Source of the DNA: Emticicia aquatilis
GTDB lineage: Bacteria > Bacteroidota > Bacteroidia > Cytophagales > Spirosomataceae
Reading direction: 5' to 3'
NCBI RefSeq assembly: GCF_014644295.1
Contig: NZ_BMKK01000005.1
Span: forward strand, 1 to 64,000
Length of the DNA stretch: 64,000 nucleotides
The position numbers and the translations under genes are program-made. Position 1 is the stretch's first letter. Each line of letters starts with the position of its first letter. The notes beneath the pieces were generated by a model. That model made no database searches. It saw only the letters and a program-made list of their open reading frames with translations, and was not told the origin of the DNA. Below are positions 61,047 to 64,000 of this stretch, piece after piece.

Positions 61047-62306
61047 ATGCAAAACTGGAAAATCAAACTTTCACTGTATCTCAACTATTTTGTGTTTGCA
61101 ATCCTGCTCAATAGTGTCGGTGCAGTGATTTTGCAAGTTCAAAGAAATTTTGATGTAACAAAATCTGACGCATCGGTTTTGGAGGGTTTCAAAGACCTGC
61201 CCATTGCCATCTGCTCTTTTTTGCTCGCATCATTTTTGCCCAAAATCGGCTATAAAAAAGCCATGCTTGTAGCTTTGGCATTGGTTAGCATTATTTCGTT
61301 CACGATTCCCTACGCCAGTGGTTTTTGGCATTTCAAATTGCTTTTCTTAGTAGTCGGAATTTCGTTTGCACTTATCAAGATTTCGGTTTTTGCCACCATC
61401 GGGCTTATCACAGAAGACATCAAAGAACACTCAAGTTTTATGGGCTTGCTCGAAGGTACTTTTATGATTGGGGTTTTATTGGGAAATATTTTGTTTAGCT
61501 TATTTATTGACAACGATAACCCTAAATCTGAAACGTGGCTCAGTGTTTACTGGATTTTAGGAGGCTTATCGTCAATTGCATTTTTGTTATTGATGTCGGC
61601 CAAATTAGATGAATCTGATGCAAAAATCGAAGGTTCTTCGCTCAGTAATGATTTCTTAGCAATGATTCGCCTCATTATTTTACCATTGGTGATAGTTTTC
61701 ATCATCAGCATATTTTTATTTGTCCTTATCGAACAAAGTTTCCAAACTTGGACCCCGACTTTCTACAAAGACATCCTGAAAGTGCCTGCCAGTATGGGTA
61801 TTCAAGCGGGAGCAATTTTGGCGGGAGCATTTGCCATCGGTCGTTTTGCATCGGGAGTTATTCTTCGTCGTTTTAGCTGGATTTTGGTTTTATCGGTCTG
61901 CTTGGCTATCTGTGCATCGTTGGTTTTATTGACTTTACCACTTACGCAAGGCATTGTTGCATCACCCGATACTAACTGGACAAACGCTCCAATTGTGGCA
62001 TACATTTTTCCGATTATGGGTATTTTTTTAGCCCCTATTTATCCGACCATCAATTCTGTTATTCTTAGCTCTTTGCCCAAGCATTTACACAGCCCAATGT
62101 CGGGTCTGATTGTTGTTTTTTCGGCTTTGGGTGGCACAACGGGGTCTATTATCACAGGTCATGTTTTCGATGCTTTTACTGGACAAACGGCTTTTTATCT
62201 TTCACTCATTCCGATGGGTATTCTGATGGTTTGTTTGTTCATTCTCAATTCATTACAAAAGAAATCTAACGCTGAAATTTCTTTTACAAACACGGCTGGA
62301 CATTAA
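61047..62306 (+). CDS. MFS transporter, FucP-like
   Basis: 419 residues with about 12 hydrophobic helices and a short cytoplasmic C-terminus. The layout resembles the FucP-type sugar permeases (LSLYLNYFVFAILLNSVGAVILQVQRNFDVTKSDASVLEGFKDLPIAICSFLLASFLPKIGYKKAMLV). The neighbouring trehalase (30 bases downstream) and the divergent cupin-AraC gene make a disaccharide or glucose-type substrate likely; this is inferred. The start ATG at 61047 follows the isolated terminator by about 58 bases. Confidence 0.88.
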   Translation: MQNWKIKLSLYLNYFVFAILLNSVGAVILQVQRNFDVTKSDASVLEGFKDLPIAICSFLLASFLPKIGYKKAMLVALALVSIISFTIPYASGFWHFKLLFLVVGISFALIKISVFATIGLITEDIKEHSSFMGLLEGTFMIGVLLGNILFSLFIDNDNPKSETWLSVYWILGGLSSIAFLLLMSAKLDESDAKIEGSSLSNDFLAMIRLIILPLVIVFIISIFLFVLIEQSFQTWTPTFYKDILKVPASMGIQAGAILAGAFAIGRFASGVILRRFSWILVLSVCLAICASLVLLTLPLTQGIVASPDTNWTNAPIVAYIFPIMGIFLAPIYPTINSVILSSLPKHLHSPMSGLIVVFSALGGTTGSIITGHVFDAFTGQTAFYLSLIPMGILMVCLFILNSLQKKSNAEISFTNTAGH

Positions 62307-62336
62307 TTTTTTAAGTTTCGAGTTCCTATTATTTAC

Positions 62337-63827
62337 ATGACAAATTCGATTAAAAATATCTTTGACTTGGGGCTTTTGTTTGAGCGAGTTCAAACCGAAA
62401 GTGTCTTTCCAGATAATAAAACCTTTCCTGATTGTATAGCAAAAGATAGTTTAGATGCCATCAACGAAGCGTTTTTGAAAGAAAAAGACGCCGAAGGCTT
62501 TGATTTAAAGGCTTTTGTATCAAAATATTTTGAATTGCCTATCAACCGCACGGCAGCTTACGAAAGCGATAAGAATCATTCGATAGACGAGCATCTACAA
62601 ACACTCTGGGCAGTACTGACTCGCGAACCCGAACAAGAAAATAGTTCATTGATTCCATTGCCCAAACCCTACATTGTGCCAGGTGGGCGTTTTGGCGAGG
62701 TTTATTATTGGGATAGCTATTTCACGATGCTCGGCCTGCGTGCCTCTGGAAAAATAGACATGATTGAATCAATGGTAGATAATTTTTCTTACTTAATTGA
62801 TAAAATCGGACATATTCCAAATGGTAACCGAAGCTATTACGTGGGGCGTTCGCAGCCACCATTTTATTCGTTGATGGTAAAATTACTGAGCGAAGAAAAA
62901 GGCTTAGGAATGTTGGTAAAACATCTTCCATATTTAAAGAAAGAGTATGATTTTTGGATGCGAGGAAGCGAAGAACTTAGTTCAGAAAACAAAGCCTTAC
63001 ATAGAGTAGTGCTTATGCCAAACGGAGCTATTTTGAATCGTTTTTGGGATGAAAACAATACACCTCGACCAGAATCTTACAAAGAAGATATCGAACTTTC
63101 GCATCAATCTACGCAAGAGGCGAGCGTTTTGTTTCGCCACCTAAGAGCTGCTGCCGAATCAGGTTGGGATTTTAGTAGTCGATGGTTCAAAGAAACCAAT
63201 TCATTTGCCAGTATTCATACAACCGATATTATTCCGATTGATTTAAATTGCTTACTTTATCATTTAGAAGATACGCTTTCGGCTACCTACTCACTGCTCG
63301 ATGATAACGATGAAGCGAACAGATACCAACAATTAGCTCAAAATCGTAAAGTAGCGATTCAACACTACCTTTGGAATGAAACCGAAGGATGCTATTTTGA
63401 TTATGATTTCGTAGAAAATAAGCCCAAAAGTCATTTAACATTGGCAGCGGTTTTCCCACTTTATTTCAAAATTGCCGAGCCGAGTCAAGCACAAAAAATT
63501 GCCGAACTCCTCGAAGACAAGTTTTTGAAGCATGGCGGTTTGCTTACAACCATTGCCCGAACTGGGCAACAATGGGATTCTCCAAACGGTTGGGCTCCAC
63601 TTCAATGGATTGCCTACAAAGGCCTTTTGAATTATAATTTTGATGATTTGGCCAGTAAAATTCGCCATAACTGGCTGCAACTCAACCAAAGGGTGTATGA
63701 ACAAACAGGAAAAATGACCGAAAAATATAATGTAGTAGATAATGGACTTTCGGCAGGTGGTGGAGAATACCCCAACCAAGATGGTTTTGGCTGGACAAAT
63801 GGTGTTTATTTAGCAATGACTCATTAA
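62337..63827 (+). CDS. treF: alpha,alpha-trehalase (GH37)
   Basis: 496 residues and no signal peptide, so probably cytoplasmic. Trehalase signature 1 is PGGRFGEVYYWDSYF (about 115-129) and signature 2 is QWDSPNGWAPLQW (about 411-423). GEYPNQDGFGWTNGVYL near the C-terminus holds the conserved catalytic Glu, and ESGWDFSSRWF holds the catalytic Asp. It hydrolyses trehalose to two glucose molecules. It forms an operon with the MFS transporter gene, which suggests import of intact trehalose. It is slightly shorter than E. coli TreF. Confidence 0.95.
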   Translation: MTNSIKNIFDLGLLFERVQTESVFPDNKTFPDCIAKDSLDAINEAFLKEKDAEGFDLKAFVSKYFELPINRTAAYESDKNHSIDEHLQTLWAVLTREPEQENSSLIPLPKPYIVPGGRFGEVYYWDSYFTMLGLRASGKIDMIESMVDNFSYLIDKIGHIPNGNRSYYVGRSQPPFYSLMVKLLSEEKGLGMLVKHLPYLKKEYDFWMRGSEELSSENKALHRVVLMPNGAILNRFWDENNTPRPESYKEDIELSHQSTQEASVLFRHLRAAAESGWDFSSRWFKETNSFASIHTTDIIPIDLNCLLYHLEDTLSATYSLLDDNDEANRYQQLAQNRKVAIQHYLWNETEGCYFDYDFVENKPKSHLTLAAVFPLYFKIAEPSQAQKIAELLEDKFLKHGGLLTTIARTGQQWDSPNGWAPLQWIAYKGLLNYNFDDLASKIRHNWLQLNQRVYEQTGKMTEKYNVVDNGLSAGGGEYPNQDGFGWTNGVYLAMTH

Positions 63828-63905
63828 TTGAGAATTAAAAATTGATAATGGATAATTTTAAAAAGTCAAAAAACTTCAATTCTCCATTATCAATTCTCAA
63901 TTAAT
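63823..63905. repeat. AT-rich inverted repeat
   Basis: ATTAATTGAGAATT (63823-63836) pairs with AATTCTCAATTAAT (63892-63905), and ATTGATAATGGA (63841-63852) pairs with TCCATTATCAAT (63883-63894). It lies after the trehalase gene and overlaps its stop region. It may act as a terminator for both convergent genes but resembles the dispersed ATTGATAATGG-type repeats of Bacteroidota. Confidence 0.75.
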
Positions 63906-63907
63906 CA

Positions 63908-64000
63908 TTATTTTGTCCACTTCAAATTATTGATATTTTGACCTATTTTACGGCCTTCGGTCAAACCAGTATCATTATCGCTGCGGCAGTGAATTCCTCC
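63908..64000 (-). CDS. C-terminal end of a PAP2/vanadium haloperoxidase-like protein (partial)
   Basis: The window ends inside this gene. The visible 30 C-terminal residues begin GGIHCRSDNDTGL and continue TEGRKIGQNINN, ending KWTK. The GGIH-x-RSD motif followed by GLxxGRxIG is the familiar C-terminal active-site region of PAP2/vanadium-dependent haloperoxidase proteins, where the His is catalytic. Thirty residues are too few for certainty, and the 5' part is not in the window. Confidence 0.5.
   Translation of the reverse strand, partial: GGIHCRSDNDTGLTEGRKIGQNINNLKWTK

Overview
The window looks like chromosome of a Bacteroidota bacterium, most likely of the order Cytophagales (Emticicia/Arcicella/Flectobacillus-like). 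The evidence is the four SusC/SusD outer-membrane pairs, an ECF sigma/FecR/SusC signalling set, many lipoproteins and secreted proteins with short Bacteroidota-type signal peptides, weak Shine-Dalgarno sequences, and promoters of the Bacteroidota type (TTTG, about 20 bases, TAnnTTTG) at several gene starts. The DNA is AT-rich. No rRNA, tRNA, CRISPR array, transposase or phage gene was recognised. The genus is an inference.

Layout. 0.1-3.0 kb: a small membrane-anchored protein and two stand-alone lipoproteins that each look like a complete seven-bladed Reg_prop propeller. 3.2-6.7 kb: an unknown protein, an AraC regulator, a TMEM175-type channel and a Tet(X)-like flavin monooxygenase. A relic of a second AraC gene end plus a duplicated promoter lies just before the monooxygenase. 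6.7-8.6 kb: an RlhA-type U32 protein on the minus strand. 9.1-13.3 kb: secreted proteins (unknown, aromatic/Gly-rich, PepSY-like, S41 protease). 13.5-17.4 kb: small enzymes (RibD/DHFR-like, DUF1801, MetX-like hydrolase, SGNH hydrolase) and an unknown beta-rich protein.

17.5-24.7 kb: a cell-surface signalling locus on the minus strand (ECF sigma, FecR anti-sigma, SusC with STN domain, SusD). A large inverted repeat sits between sigma and anti-sigma. 24.9-31.1 kb: a MarR-controlled RND efflux operon (marR, TolC, adaptor, permease). Two near-identical palindromic operators sit before marR and before tolC, and a long imperfect hairpin separates adaptor and permease. 31.2-33.6 kb: a YgiD-type dioxygenase and a divergent qorB/HxlR pair with one operator palindrome beside two back-to-back promoters. 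33.7-38.3 kb: a DUF898/M48 protease/membrane protein operon, an unknown protein and the arabinose-5-phosphate isomerase KdsD. 38.6-41.5 kb: RecQ with an acidic insert, and a glycine-rich RRM protein.

41.8-57.0 kb: three consecutive SusC/SusD operons on the minus strand, without glycoside hydrolases, peptidases or dedicated regulators beside them. Two of them share nearly identical leaders and SusC N-termini. 57.2-59.9 kb: an SDR oxidoreductase, RlmN and a Uma2-family protein; a directly repeated 31-base palindromic element lies between SDR and rlmN. 59.9-63.8 kb: a cupin/AraC regulator facing an MFS transporter and a cytoplasmic trehalase, probably a disaccharide uptake and cleavage unit. An isolated strong terminator precedes the transporter. 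The window ends inside a minus-strand gene that resembles the C-terminus of PAP2/vanadium-haloperoxidase proteins.

No single spectacular new system is evident. The most promising leads are the AraC-tail recombination scar before the Tet(X)-like gene, the paired MarR operators, the mobile-looking palindromes, the solitary propeller lipoproteins, and the possible attenuator before the trehalose operon.
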